DNA from: Patescibacteria group bacterium
Lineage (GTDB): Bacteria; Patescibacteriota; Patescibacteriia; UBA9570
DNA length: 34,748 bases
NCBI GenBank assembly: GCA_024277435.1
Contig: JAJRVJ010000002.1
Location: forward strand, 1 to 34,748
Direction of reading: 5' to 3'
In this document: positions 25,018-32,694 of the stretch, in pieces
How positions within the stretch are numbered: the stretch's first letter is position 1
Layout: each line of letters opens with the position of its first letter
The notes under the pieces: generated by a model
What the model saw: the letters and a program-made list of their open reading frames with translations, nothing else
What the model was told of the DNA's origin: nothing
Database searches by the model: none
Translations under genes and position numbers: made by a program

Positions 25018-25046
25018 AGTATAGGAAAATGACGTTGTAATGTCAA
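25018..25046 (-). promoter_or_regulatory. Promoter TTGACA-17-TATACT of the zinc-ribbon gene
   Basis: On the minus strand TTGACA (25046-25041) and TATACT (25023-25018) are 17 bases apart. The start codon at 25006 is 11 bases after the -10, leaving a leader of perhaps five bases. This is the best sigma70 match in the window. Confidence 0.8.
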
Positions 25047-25052
25047 GATGAT

Positions 25053-26147
25053 TTAATCTATTTGAATACGACAATTTTGTGCTATTCCAACTCCTATTGC
25101 CAGAGCTAGTAATGAGCTTCCTCCGGCACTTACAAATGGGAGTGGAATACCTGTAACGGGTAACACCCCTATATTCATACCAACGTTAATTCCTGCTTGA
25201 AAAAATATAATTAATGCCAAACCAATGCAGTAGTATTTACTAAAGGGATCGTTGGTTTTTTTGGCTATTATCCAGAGTCGCCACAGTAATATAGATAATA
25301 ATACAACTACTGCAGCAGCTCCAATAAAACCGAGCTCTTCAGCAATAACCGCAAAGATAAAATCAGATTCCCGTTCAGGTAAAAAATGAAGTTGGCTTTG
25401 CGTACCTAATCCTAGCCCCCTACCAAGCCATTGACCTGAACCAACTTAAATAATTGCTTGAGATACATTGTAGCCAGCTCCAAGTGGTTCGCTGGTAGGA
25501 TCGAGAAATGTAGAAATGCGCTCCTTCTGATAGTCTCTAAGAACAAATGACCAGCTTAATGTGGCAATAATAAGTCCGATACTTAATAAAATGCCTAATT
25601 GCTTCAATTTAATATTAGTGAGTAATAGCAAGCCGATAAATGCAAATGTAAATACAGCTGTTGATCCGAGATCTGGCTGTAGAAGTACTAGGATGGAATA
25701 TATACTGAGAACACCGAATGCTTGAAGGATGGTTTTCCAGGAAGAAAAACGAAATGTATGTTCACTAAAATAGCGGGCTAACCCTATCAGTAGAGTGATT
25801 TTTGCGAATTCTACAGGCTGAATACTAAATCCAGCAATTTGAAACCAGCCAGTTGTTCCTCGAATTGTAGTTCCTAGCAACAAAACTAGTAGTAGTAGGA
25901 TTGCTCCTGTGATATAGAATATCACCGCATATTGTTGAAAGACTCGATAGTTTATTGTACTAAACCCAAATAGTAGGCTTATTCCCATGATGCTGAAAAG
26001 AAGTTGCTTTGCGAATGCTGAAATGCCATCACTGGATTGACTGGATTGAATTCCATACATCATTATCACGCCAATGGTAAGAAGTAGGATTACGGCAGCA
26101 ATAATCCACCAGTCCATTCGTCTGATTCGTCGCAAATATTGCTGCAT
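25053..26147 (-). pseudogene. rodA: rodA (FtsW/RodA glycosyltransferase) interrupted by an in-frame TAA
   Basis: RodA polymerises lipid II glycan strands in cell elongation. Residues 1-233 (26147-25449) hold the first membrane spans of a SEDS protein, including SAFAKQLLFSIMG, GTTGWFQI with FSIQPVEFAKI (the conserved QPxE) and LQPDLGSTAV. TAA then stands at 25448-25446 in GYNVSQAII-stop-VGSGQWLGRG. The frame continues without shift for 130 codons to TAA at 25053, giving ERESDFIFAVIAEELGF (region of the catalytic Asp), NIGVLPVTGIPLPF and SAGGSS. The whole, 364 residues, is a normal length. A TCA or similar codon changed to TAA would explain it; a sequencing error is an alternative. If real, the protein is cut before its catalytic and lipid-contact loops and should be inactive. 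It follows the next gene upstream by 3 bases. Confidence 0.9.
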
Positions 26148-26150
26148 ATG

Positions 26151-27128
26151 TTATTCGTCTCCTGGGAGAATCAAATTCTCTGATTCAATATAATTAGTAT
26201 ACAGAATAAGTTCTGGTGAGGCATTAAATACAAATTGACGAGACCAGCTTACTGTAAATGGTAATTCATCAAACGTATCGAGATCATGCAATACTTGCTG
26301 ATGGACAGCAATAACATCATCATTTTCATTTCTCACAATAAGAACAGCATATACTGTACGATATCCAATTGATCCTATATTGGTAATTTTAGCTGTGGAT
26401 GATGTTATTGATTTCATTGGAACGTCCAGTTCTTCAGGTGCGTCTTCTTCGCTATCTGGTGTGAAAAATTCACCTTCTTCATCACTCTCAATATCCTCCT
26501 TAAGTCCAGTACCTGAAACCTCGCTATCCCCCACCTCACCTAAGCCAGTTTTGTCAGTCGTTTCTTCGAGAGTGCGTGTTAGTACTTTAGTTGGGGCTAA
26601 TGTAAGATCAGTAATTTCAAAGTCCGGCTGTGAACGCCTTCCATCAATTCTGCGCCATACTACATTATTCAATGATATATCTAGCGAAGTCGCCAAGCTA
26701 CTAGCCGGCACACCCTTTGCAATGATGTACAAATTTTCATTTGGCATGATTGTTCGTACCGGAAAAGTGAGCTGATCTCCACCGATGGTTAGTACGTATT
26801 CAAATTCACCTAAATATAGAGTATTTGGATTATTTAATACAACATAGGCATCGTAGCTTTCGTTACCAGATTCTAGAATATCTTGCCCAATTATTTTTAT
26901 TTCGGAAGGTCTAGTAAGTCCTGAAAATACACCGCTAGTTTGCCCTAGAGTTATTTCTGCGTCTTTGGATATGCGATAATCCTTTATATATATGATGATA
27001 TTAAATAATACGACAAGCCAAATGATAGATACGATAGCAATGCCTATGCCATAACCTATTTTTTCCACTTTACTGCGATTGGTAGATATCCAATACGCTG
27101 CTTTTAAATCACTGCCTTGTATATCCAT
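26151..27128 (-). CDS. Single-span membrane protein of unknown function, upstream of rodA
   Basis: The 325-aa protein has a cytoplasmic stretch of 20 residues, one membrane helix (about 25-48) and a large outside part. This contains two beta-sandwich-like halves (about 65-170, for example AYVVLNNPNTLYLGEFEYVLTI; and 240-320, for example TAKITNIGSIGYRTVYAVLIV), separated by an acidic Glu/Asp/Thr linker (about 180-240). The halves resemble each other in the pattern strand-Asn-loop-strand. It probably stands in the envelope and, being 3 bases from rodA, could help it or place it. It is of the kind conserved only in CPR; I cannot name a family. Confidence 0.75.
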   Translation of the reverse strand: MDIQGSDLKAAYWISTNRSKVEKIGYGIGIAIVSIIWLVVLFNIIIYIKDYRISKDAEITLGQTSGVFSGLTRPSEIKIIGQDILESGNESYDAYVVLNNPNTLYLGEFEYVLTIGGDQLTFPVRTIMPNENLYIIAKGVPASSLATSLDISLNNVVWRRIDGRRSQPDFEITDLTLAPTKVLTRTLEETTDKTGLGEVGDSEVSGTGLKEDIESDEEGEFFTPDSEEDAPEELDVPMKSITSSTAKITNIGSIGYRTVYAVLIVRNENDDVIAVHQQVLHDLDTFDELPFTVSWSRQFVFNASPELILYTNYIESENLILPGDE

Positions 27129-27174
27129 AATATCTAATCATTAGTGTACTGAAATTTTAACACCTAGTAAACCA

Positions 27175-27183
27175 TGCTATACT
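27175..27183 (+). promoter_or_regulatory. Extended -10 (TGC-TATACT) of the 107-aa gene
   Basis: TATACT at 27178-27183 with TGC before it points right. The start at 27216 is 32 bases further on, so this message has a short leader. Confidence 0.5.
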
Positions 27184-27215
27184 ATATGTAGTAAGATTAT
27201 TTATTTCATCCACAT

Positions 27216-27539
27216 ATGTTCGAAAGTAGTCAAGATGTTTTTTACTTAACAATTTCATTATGCGTCGCGGTATTTACAGGTTTCCTAGTTTGGATCATGT
27301 ATTATGTTGCTCAGATTTCTCGACAGAGCAACGAGATGATTACTGACTTTCGAATCAAGATGGAGGAGCTAGACGCTTCAGTAAAGGAACTTAAAGAAAA
27401 GGTCTCAAATTCTATAGACTCTATTTCAATGATTAGTGATCAAGTTGCGTCAGTGTTGGAGGTGGTAAAGAATTTCTCAGGCGGAGATAAAAAACGTAAG
27501 AAACGAACTCGTCGCAAGTTATCTAGTGACGACGAATAA
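27216..27539 (+). CDS. Small membrane-anchored coiled-coil protein (DUF948-like)
   Basis: The 107-aa protein has one membrane span (about 10-32), followed by a helix with heptads (MEELDASVKELKEKVSNSIDSISMI, residues 48-75) and a basic tail (DKKRKKRTRRKLSSDDE). Such small proteins are frequent in Patescibacteria and resemble the DUF948 group in layout. It is flanked by genes on the minus strand and seems to form its own unit. The basic tail could contact nucleic acid or a membrane; function is unknown. Confidence 0.7.
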   Translation: MFESSQDVFYLTISLCVAVFTGFLVWIMYYVAQISRQSNEMITDFRIKMEELDASVKELKEKVSNSIDSISMISDQVASVLEVVKNFSGGDKKRKKRTRRKLSSDDE

Positions 27540-27550
27540 TATACCCCGAG

Positions 27551-28021
27551 CTACTGCTTGGTAATAGCCTCCATAATTGGTGAGTCTGGTTGTAGATTTT
27601 GCCAATAAATAATGTGTTCTCGGTTTAACACCATGTGATTATAGGGTTGATGTAGATCCTCTGTAAGAGGTACTAATTGTAAACCTGATGCAACAGATTC
27701 GGTAAGTGCGTCATCGCTCACTTCTGTTTGTGCGCTTTGTAAATAATATACATCTGTTATCACAAAAGTATTTCTACCGTAGCGCTCCATTTGTCCAAAG
27801 AATGTTTGACCATTTGTAAGGGTAACCGCTTGATATGTATCGTTTTGATACAAGCTTTTATATTGCATACCCTGCAATCCAATTTTGGCGGCTGATAATA
27901 TCACGGCAAGTGCAATGCATGCATAGGTTAATCCTAGCATCCAATCTGGTAATTTGGATTTAGGATCTTTTTTTGTATCTTTCGAAGTGCTTTTAGATGG
28001 TTTTTTTGTTGTTTTAGTCAT
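27551..28021 (-). CDS. CPR-type single-span membrane protein of unknown function
   Basis: The 156-aa protein has a Lys/Thr/Ser-rich cytoplasmic start (to about 28), one membrane span (about 29-49) and an external beta domain with the phrase YQAVTLTNGQTFFGQMERYGRNTFVITDVYYLQ, and near the end NREHIIYWQNLQPDS. I recall similar proteins as conserved across Patescibacteria with no known role. I place the start at ATG 28021, not at 28066: the longer form would run through the divergent promoters and an unlikely MKALYHTMFYAILLT. With 28021, the -10 lies 7 bases upstream. It is divergent from dnaE, 43 bases away. Confidence 0.75.
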   Translation of the reverse strand: MTKTTKKPSKSTSKDTKKDPKSKLPDWMLGLTYACIALAVILSAAKIGLQGMQYKSLYQNDTYQAVTLTNGQTFFGQMERYGRNTFVITDVYYLQSAQTEVSDDALTESVASGLQLVPLTEDLHQPYNHMVLNREHIIYWQNLQPDSPIMEAITKQ

Positions 28022-28028
28022 GGTTAAT

Positions 28029-28034
28029 AGTATA
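28029..28034 (-). promoter_or_regulatory. -10 box (TGC-TATACT) of the 156-aa gene
   Basis: TATACT on the minus strand, with TGC ahead of it, ends 7 bases before ATG 28021. No Shine-Dalgarno is present, so the mRNA is probably leaderless. It faces the dnaE -10, 18 bases away. Confidence 0.65.
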
Positions 28035-28049
28035 GCATAGAACATGGTG

Positions 28050-28058
28050 TGGTATAAT
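28050..28058 (+). promoter_or_regulatory. Extended -10 (TGG-TATAAT) of dnaE
   Basis: TATAAT at 28053-28058, with TG at 28050-28051, ends 6 bases before ATG 28065. It implies a leaderless dnaE message and rules out the upstream in-frame ATG 28044, which lies before the promoter. Confidence 0.7.
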
Positions 28059-28064
28059 GCTTTC

Positions 28065-31000
28065 ATGAAATTTACGCATTTGCATGTTCATAGCCATTAT
28101 TCTCTATTAGATGGGCTACCGAAGATACCTGAGCTGGTTGCGCATGCAAAAGAACAAGGAATGACGCATTTAGCATTAACCGATCACGGGGCTTTATATG
28201 GCGCCATTGAGTTTTATTTAGAATGTGAGAAAAATGGCATAGTACCAATTATTGGCGTGGAAATGTATGTCGCTCAGCGGTCTATGCACGATAAGCAAGC
28301 TCGTTTAGATAATAAGCCTTATCATCTCGTGATATTAGCAGAAACGTACGAAGGTTATAAAAATTTAATGAAGCTTATTACGGCCGCCAACATTGATGGG
28401 TACTACTATAAACCAAGAGTAGATAAGGAGTTGTTGCGTAAACATTCAGAAGGATTAATTGCATTAAGCGCTTGCTTAAATGGCGAAGTTTCGCGCACCT
28501 TACTTCATAAAGGTATAGATGGGGCGGAAGGTACTGTAAGAGAATATATGGAAATATTTGGTGAAGGTAACTATTATTTGGAGTTGCAACATAACCCAAA
28601 TATCGACGAGCAGACTACTTTGAATAATGGATTGAAGGAATTGAGTGAACGTACTGGGGTGCCGCTTGTAGTAACAGCAGATAGCCATTACCTGAACCCA
28701 GAAGATTCCGAGGCTCAAGATATATTAGTGTGTATTCAGACAAAAAAGAATGTGACAGATGAAAATCGGATGTCTATGCGTAATGAGGATTACTCTGTGG
28801 CTAGCGCTGAACAAATGTATGAATGGTTTTCTGATACGCCAGAGGCTATTGAAAATACAATGAAGATTGCCGAGCGCTGCAAAGTGACTCTACCAATTGG
28901 TGAAATTCATATGCCACATTATGAATTACCCGAAGGAATCACTGCGCCTCAGCAGTTGCGGACACTATGTGAGGAAGGTATTCCTAAGCGATATTCTACT
29001 CCTGAAGATATACTAAAGGCCCAGAAGCGTTTAGATTATGAGTTAGAGGTTATTGGAAAAACGGGATATGAATCATACTTTCTGATCGTTCAAGATTTTG
29101 TAAATTGGTCGAGAGAACATGGAATCATGGTTGGTCCTGGGCGCGGAAGTGCTGCGGGTAGTATCGTTGCCTATCTTACCGGTATTACAGGGATTGATCC
29201 TATTAAATACGATTTATTATTCGAGCGATTTTTAAATCCTGATCGTGTAAGTATGCCTGATATCGATTTGGATTTTGCTGATGTGCGACGTGATGAAGTT
29301 CTTGGGTATGTAGAATCGAAGTACGGAAAGAGGCATGTAGCTCAAATTATTACATTTGGAACGATGGCTGCTCGTGCTGCAATACGAGATGTAGGTCGCG
29401 CTCTTGGTTTGAGTTACGGGTATTGTGATATGGTAGCCAAAATGATTCCGATGTTCACAATACTAGATGAAGCATTGGATGCAGTGCCGGAACTTAAGGA
29501 ATTATATCAATCCGACCCTGATGCCACTCGTCTATTAGATGCATCAAAGAAACTTGAAGGCGTTGTTCGTCATACATCTACTCATGCCTGTGGAGTAGTC
29601 ATTACTAAACTCCCTTTAGAAGAGTACACCCCCCTTCAGTATTCCTCTGCGGATGATAATGCGATTACTACCCAATATTCTGTATCCCCTATTGAAAAAC
29701 TCGGGCTATTGAAAATGGATTTTCTTGGCCTGAAGAATCTAACAATTATTGAAACAGCCATTGATATTATTCAAAAAACCACTGGTGATACTATCGATAT
29801 TGAAGCAATACCACTTACCGATAAATCTACATATCGCTTGTTAAAACAGGGAAAAACAACTGGTATTTTTCAACTGGAAAGTGCGGGGATGAAGAGAAAT
29901 TTGCGGCTACTTAAGCCTACAGATTTTGAAGATATTATCGCTATGGTGGCCTTGTATAGGCCTGGTCCTATGGAGAGGATACCAGATTATATTTCTGGTA
30001 AACATGGTAAACGTACCGTAACATATCTTCATCCTAAACTAGAGCCGATACTGGATAAGACATATGGAATTTTGGTATATCAAGAACAAGTAATGGCTCT
30101 GGCTCGAGATATGGCTGGTTTTAGTGCTGGTGAAGGTTACCTGATGATTAAGGCGGTTGCTAAGAAAATTAAATCTTTACTTGATGAGCAGAAAAAAATG
30201 TTTATTGATGGATGTATTAACAATGGTGTTGAGCGTAAGGTTGGAGATCAATTATGGGAATTTATTGAGCCATTCGCACGGTACGGATTTAATAAATCTC
30301 ATTCGGCTGGGTATGCATTAATTGCCTATCAAACAGCATATTTGAAAGCGAATTATCCAGTTCAATTCATGGCAAGTTTACTTACTTCAGATCAGGATGA
30401 TTCTAAGCGTATTGCCATTGAGGTTCAAGAGGCGCGAGAGATGGGTATTGAAATATTGCCACCAAATATTTCTGAAAGCCATGAAACATTTACGGTAGTT
30501 CAAGAAAGTTTAGATACACAACAACCTCGAATTCGTTTTGGTTTAGCCGCTATTAAGAATGTTGGTCATAAATTAATTGAAGCGTTAATAGAGGAGCGAG
30601 AATCAAATGGTCCGTTTGCGAATATTGAGGACTTTCTTTCTAGAATTAATCATAAAGATCTTAATCGTAAATCTCTGGAAAGCCTTATTAAGTGTGGTGC
30701 GATGGAGCAATTTGGTGCCACGGGTACGTTATTAGAGAATATTGATACTCTTTTACAGTTGAGTAAGCAAGCTCAAATGGAGCGTAATACAGGGCAGGCA
30801 AATTTATTTGGTCACCTACCTGTAGATAATAGTCCAAAATTACGATTGTCTGAATCTGAGGACATAGAAGAAAAGCAGTTGTTGCAGTGGGAGAAAGAAT
30901 TATTAGGGTTGTATGTATCAGCTCATCCATTAACGAAGTTATTTAAACGGCTTCCGGCCGATATTACTTCACTAGCTGAAGCTTTTCAGAGTAAGAATAA

Positions 31001-31451
31001 TACCCCTGTGGTGGTAACTGGCATTATTCAGGAGGTAAAACAGATTATTACAAAGAAGCAAGAAGCTATGCAGTTTATTCAAATTGAAGATCCTACTTCT
31101 GATGCAGAGATAATCGTATTTCCTTCCGCTATGGAGAATGTAAAAACCTTTATAAATGAAGGTGATGTTATACGTGTGTCTGGAAAAGTGAATAAGCGCA
31201 ATGGTGAAACTAAGATTGTCGCTGAAGAAATTGTTGCTTTTTCAAGTGAGTATATCCTTATTCAATTGACTGATTCATCAGATAAATCAGTGTTGGGTGA
31301 TATTCAAAAAATCTTGCAAAAGCACTCAGGAGCTTTGCCGGTATTTGTAGAAGTAAATGGACGTTCAATTAAAGCTAAATCTACTACCAGTGCCGAAACT
31401 TTATCAGAGTTAAAGCAACTACTTGGCGAAGCGGCGGTTCATTTGATATAA
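28065..31451 (+). CDS. dnaE: DNA polymerase III alpha subunit
   Basis: This is the 1128-aa replicative polymerase of the replisome. The PHP domain opens with FTHLHVHSHYSLLDG and continues with LTDHGALYGAIEFY and GVEMYVAQR. The polymerase core has GPGRGSAAGSIVAYLTGI near 360 and the catalytic PDIDLDF near 400, then the palm and thumb (YGFNKSHSAGYALIAYQTAYLKANYP near 745) and the C-terminal OB fold (VVVTGIIQEVK, QIEDPTSDAEIIVFPS, about 980-1065), followed by the tau-binding-like tail. Length is close to E. coli DnaE (1160). ATG 28065 gives the canonical start MKFTHLHVH and agrees with the promoter; the earlier ATG at 28044 is unlikely. The PHP His residues are largely kept, so proofreading or pyrophosphatase activity is possible. 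Confidence 0.97.
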   Translation: MKFTHLHVHSHYSLLDGLPKIPELVAHAKEQGMTHLALTDHGALYGAIEFYLECEKNGIVPIIGVEMYVAQRSMHDKQARLDNKPYHLVILAETYEGYKNLMKLITAANIDGYYYKPRVDKELLRKHSEGLIALSACLNGEVSRTLLHKGIDGAEGTVREYMEIFGEGNYYLELQHNPNIDEQTTLNNGLKELSERTGVPLVVTADSHYLNPEDSEAQDILVCIQTKKNVTDENRMSMRNEDYSVASAEQMYEWFSDTPEAIENTMKIAERCKVTLPIGEIHMPHYELPEGITAPQQLRTLCEEGIPKRYSTPEDILKAQKRLDYELEVIGKTGYESYFLIVQDFVNWSREHGIMVGPGRGSAAGSIVAYLTGITGIDPIKYDLLFERFLNPDRVSMPDIDLDFADVRRDEVLGYVESKYGKRHVAQIITFGTMAARAAIRDVGRALGLSYGYCDMVAKMIPMFTILDEALDAVPELKELYQSDPDATRLLDASKKLEGVVRHTSTHACGVVITKLPLEEYTPLQYSSADDNAITTQYSVSPIEKLGLLKMDFLGLKNLTIIETAIDIIQKTTGDTIDIEAIPLTDKSTYRLLKQGKTTGIFQLESAGMKRNLRLLKPTDFEDIIAMVALYRPGPMERIPDYISGKHGKRTVTYLHPKLEPILDKTYGILVYQEQVMALARDMAGFSAGEGYLMIKAVAKKIKSLLDEQKKMFIDGCINNGVERKVGDQLWEFIEPFARYGFNKSHSAGYALIAYQTAYLKANYPVQFMASLLTSDQDDSKRIAIEVQEAREMGIEILPPNISESHETFTVVQESLDTQQPRIRFGLAAIKNVGHKLIEALIEERESNGPFANIEDFLSRINHKDLNRKSLESLIKCGAMEQFGATGTLLENIDTLLQLSKQAQMERNTGQANLFGHLPVDNSPKLRLSESEDIEEKQLLQWEKELLGLYVSAHPLTKLFKRLPADITSLAEAFQSKNNTPVVVTGIIQEVKQIITKKQEAMQFIQIEDPTSDAEIIVFPSAMENVKTFINEGDVIRVSGKVNKRNGETKIVAEEIVAFSSEYILIQLTDSSDKSVLGDIQKILQKHSGALPVFVEVNGRSIKAKSTTSAETLSELKQLLGEAAVHLI

Positions 31452-31452
31452 T
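31447..31452 (+). promoter_or_regulatory. -10 box TATAAT of the baseplate-J-like gene
   Basis: TATAAT at 31447-31452 overlaps the dnaE stop codon (TAA 31449-31451). The ATG at 31460 is 7 bases later, in the leaderless pattern. The ATG at 31451 overlaps the box itself and is unlikely to be used. Confidence 0.6.
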
Positions 31453-31459
31453 GCATATG

Positions 31460-32584
31460 ATGGCTGAAAAAATTGAAAATAAGGCTAAATCACCTTCCGT
31501 AAAACGACGTAAGCCAAAGGCCTCTCATGTGCCACGGCGCTTTTCACCTCTCATAATATTATTTGCTGTATTTGTGATAGCGATGTTTTTATTGATTGTG
31601 TATATCGCTTTTAGTAAAACAACTATAACTGTAGATTTAAAAGAACGAGTTGAGTCGGTTGAGTTTCAGTATCAACCAAGTGACTTAGATGCCGACGAGC
31701 GTACAATTACATTAGAAGAGGAATTTACGTTTTCAGATTTTTCAGAATTCCAAGATGTTGAAGGGGTTGCTACCGGAACAGTAACTATTATTAATGACTA
31801 TGTTGCAGATCAACAGTTAGTAGAAACTACTCGCCTATTATCCGAAGATGGGGTGTTATTTAGGTTAGCGGAGAGTATTGTAGTACCGAGTGGTGGATCT
31901 ATTGATGTGGAAGTGTATGCTGATGAATCTGGATTAACTGGTGATATCGGCCCTACAACATTTGAGATAGTAAATTTACAACCAGTAAAAAAATCTGTTA
32001 TTTATGCCATGAGCGAGGATAGTATGACCGGAGGCGTTGGAAAAGAAGCGATTCTTAGAGATGAAGATATTAAAAGTGCTAAGAAAAAGGCTAAGCAAGA
32101 TTTGCGTAAAGAAGCTATACGTCAATTACAAGATGAATTGCGTTTAGAAGAGTCACTTTCAAGTGACCAAGTGAAAGTTGAAATTATAGGCCAAACTGTA
32201 GATCAAGAAGTTGGCAATACCGTTACGAATCTAACTGTACGTACGGAGGCTAAAGTAATAGTCTATTACTTTAATGAAGGAAAGCTGGAAGATGTTTTGG
32301 AACGCGATACAGAATTTAGTAAAGTTTCACTCAATGATGTTACCTATGCTATAGAAACTATTGGCGATCATGTGTTAGTGGTAGGTGTACTAGAGATGCC
32401 TTCTACAGGCGCAGATGTTATGGATACAGTAGATATGAGCCAATTAACGGGTAAGAGTCGAGAGGATATGATAGCCTATCTAGAATCATTTCAATCTGTA
32501 GAGGCGGTAGATATTAAATTCTCACCTTTTTGGATAGTTACATCACCACCAATAGTAGATCGTATTGAATTGGTTATCAAATAA
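31460..32584 (+). CDS. Baseplate-J-like membrane protein
   Basis: The 374-aa protein has a Lys/Arg-rich cytoplasmic part (about 1-27), one membrane span (about 28-51) and an outside part. From about 85 to 170 it carries the phrase ATGTVTIINDYVADQQLV, then TRLLSEDGVLFRL, VPSGGSIDVEVYAD and GDIGPTTFEIVNL, the signature I associate with proteins annotated as baseplate-J-like in Patescibacteria. A long basic helix (about 205-240, KKKAKQDLRKEAIRQLQDELR) and a beta region follow. In phages gpJ-type proteins form the baseplate wedge; in CPR a surface role, perhaps in pilus or wall assembly, is more likely. Start is set at 31460 by the promoter; 31457 or 31451 are alternatives. It follows dnaE directly. 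Confidence 0.8.
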   Translation: MAEKIENKAKSPSVKRRKPKASHVPRRFSPLIILFAVFVIAMFLLIVYIAFSKTTITVDLKERVESVEFQYQPSDLDADERTITLEEEFTFSDFSEFQDVEGVATGTVTIINDYVADQQLVETTRLLSEDGVLFRLAESIVVPSGGSIDVEVYADESGLTGDIGPTTFEIVNLQPVKKSVIYAMSEDSMTGGVGKEAILRDEDIKSAKKKAKQDLRKEAIRQLQDELRLEESLSSDQVKVEIIGQTVDQEVGNTVTNLTVRTEAKVIVYYFNEGKLEDVLERDTEFSKVSLNDVTYAIETIGDHVLVVGVLEMPSTGADVMDTVDMSQLTGKSREDMIAYLESFQSVEAVDIKFSPFWIVTSPPIVDRIELVIK

Positions 32585-32586
32585 TA

Positions 32587-32691
32587 ATGCCTAAAAAACC
32601 TGAGCATTTTGAACATCCACGAATCCTTGCTGCAGCAGCTACGGCGGTAGTTGTTACTATTGCACTTTTAGTGTTTGTGTATATACTGTAA
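32587..32691 (+). CDS. 34-aa membrane miniprotein
   Basis: ATG 32587 lies 2 bases after the preceding stop and gives 34 residues: a charged start (MPKKPEHFEHPR) and then a hydrophobic stretch (ILAAAATAVVVTIALLVFVY) long enough for one membrane span. TAA ends it at 32691, 3 bases before thrS. Position, spacing and clean composition (Lys/Pro/His head, Ala/Val/Leu helix) suggest a real gene, although it is short and its end overlaps the thrS promoter. Function is unknown; small single-span proteins may stabilise larger membrane complexes. Confidence 0.6.
   Translation: MPKKPEHFEHPRILAAAATAVVVTIALLVFVYIL
32660..32687 (+). promoter_or_regulatory. Promoter TTGCAC-16-TATACT of thrS
   Basis: TTGCAC at 32660-32665 and TATACT at 32682-32687 are 16 bases apart, inside the miniprotein gene. 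ATG 32695 is 7 bases after the -10, so the thrS mRNA is probably leaderless. No T-box or other leader is possible here. Confidence 0.6.
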
Positions 32692-32694
32692 TGC

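Noticed and set aside
25446-25448. Stop-codon reassignment as an explanation for the rodA TAA
   Set aside because: Several neighbouring genes end in TAA at the right places (for example thrS, def, dnaE), so TAA is a normal stop here.
27540-27565. Possible bidirectional terminator between the convergent 107-aa and 156-aa genes
   Set aside because: TACC/GGTA and GAGC/GCTT can pair only with bulges, and no T-run follows on either strand.
28044-28064. Upstream in-frame start for dnaE adding MVWYNAF
   Set aside because: The extension runs through the -10 box of dnaE and does not fit the conserved N-terminus MKFTHLHVH.
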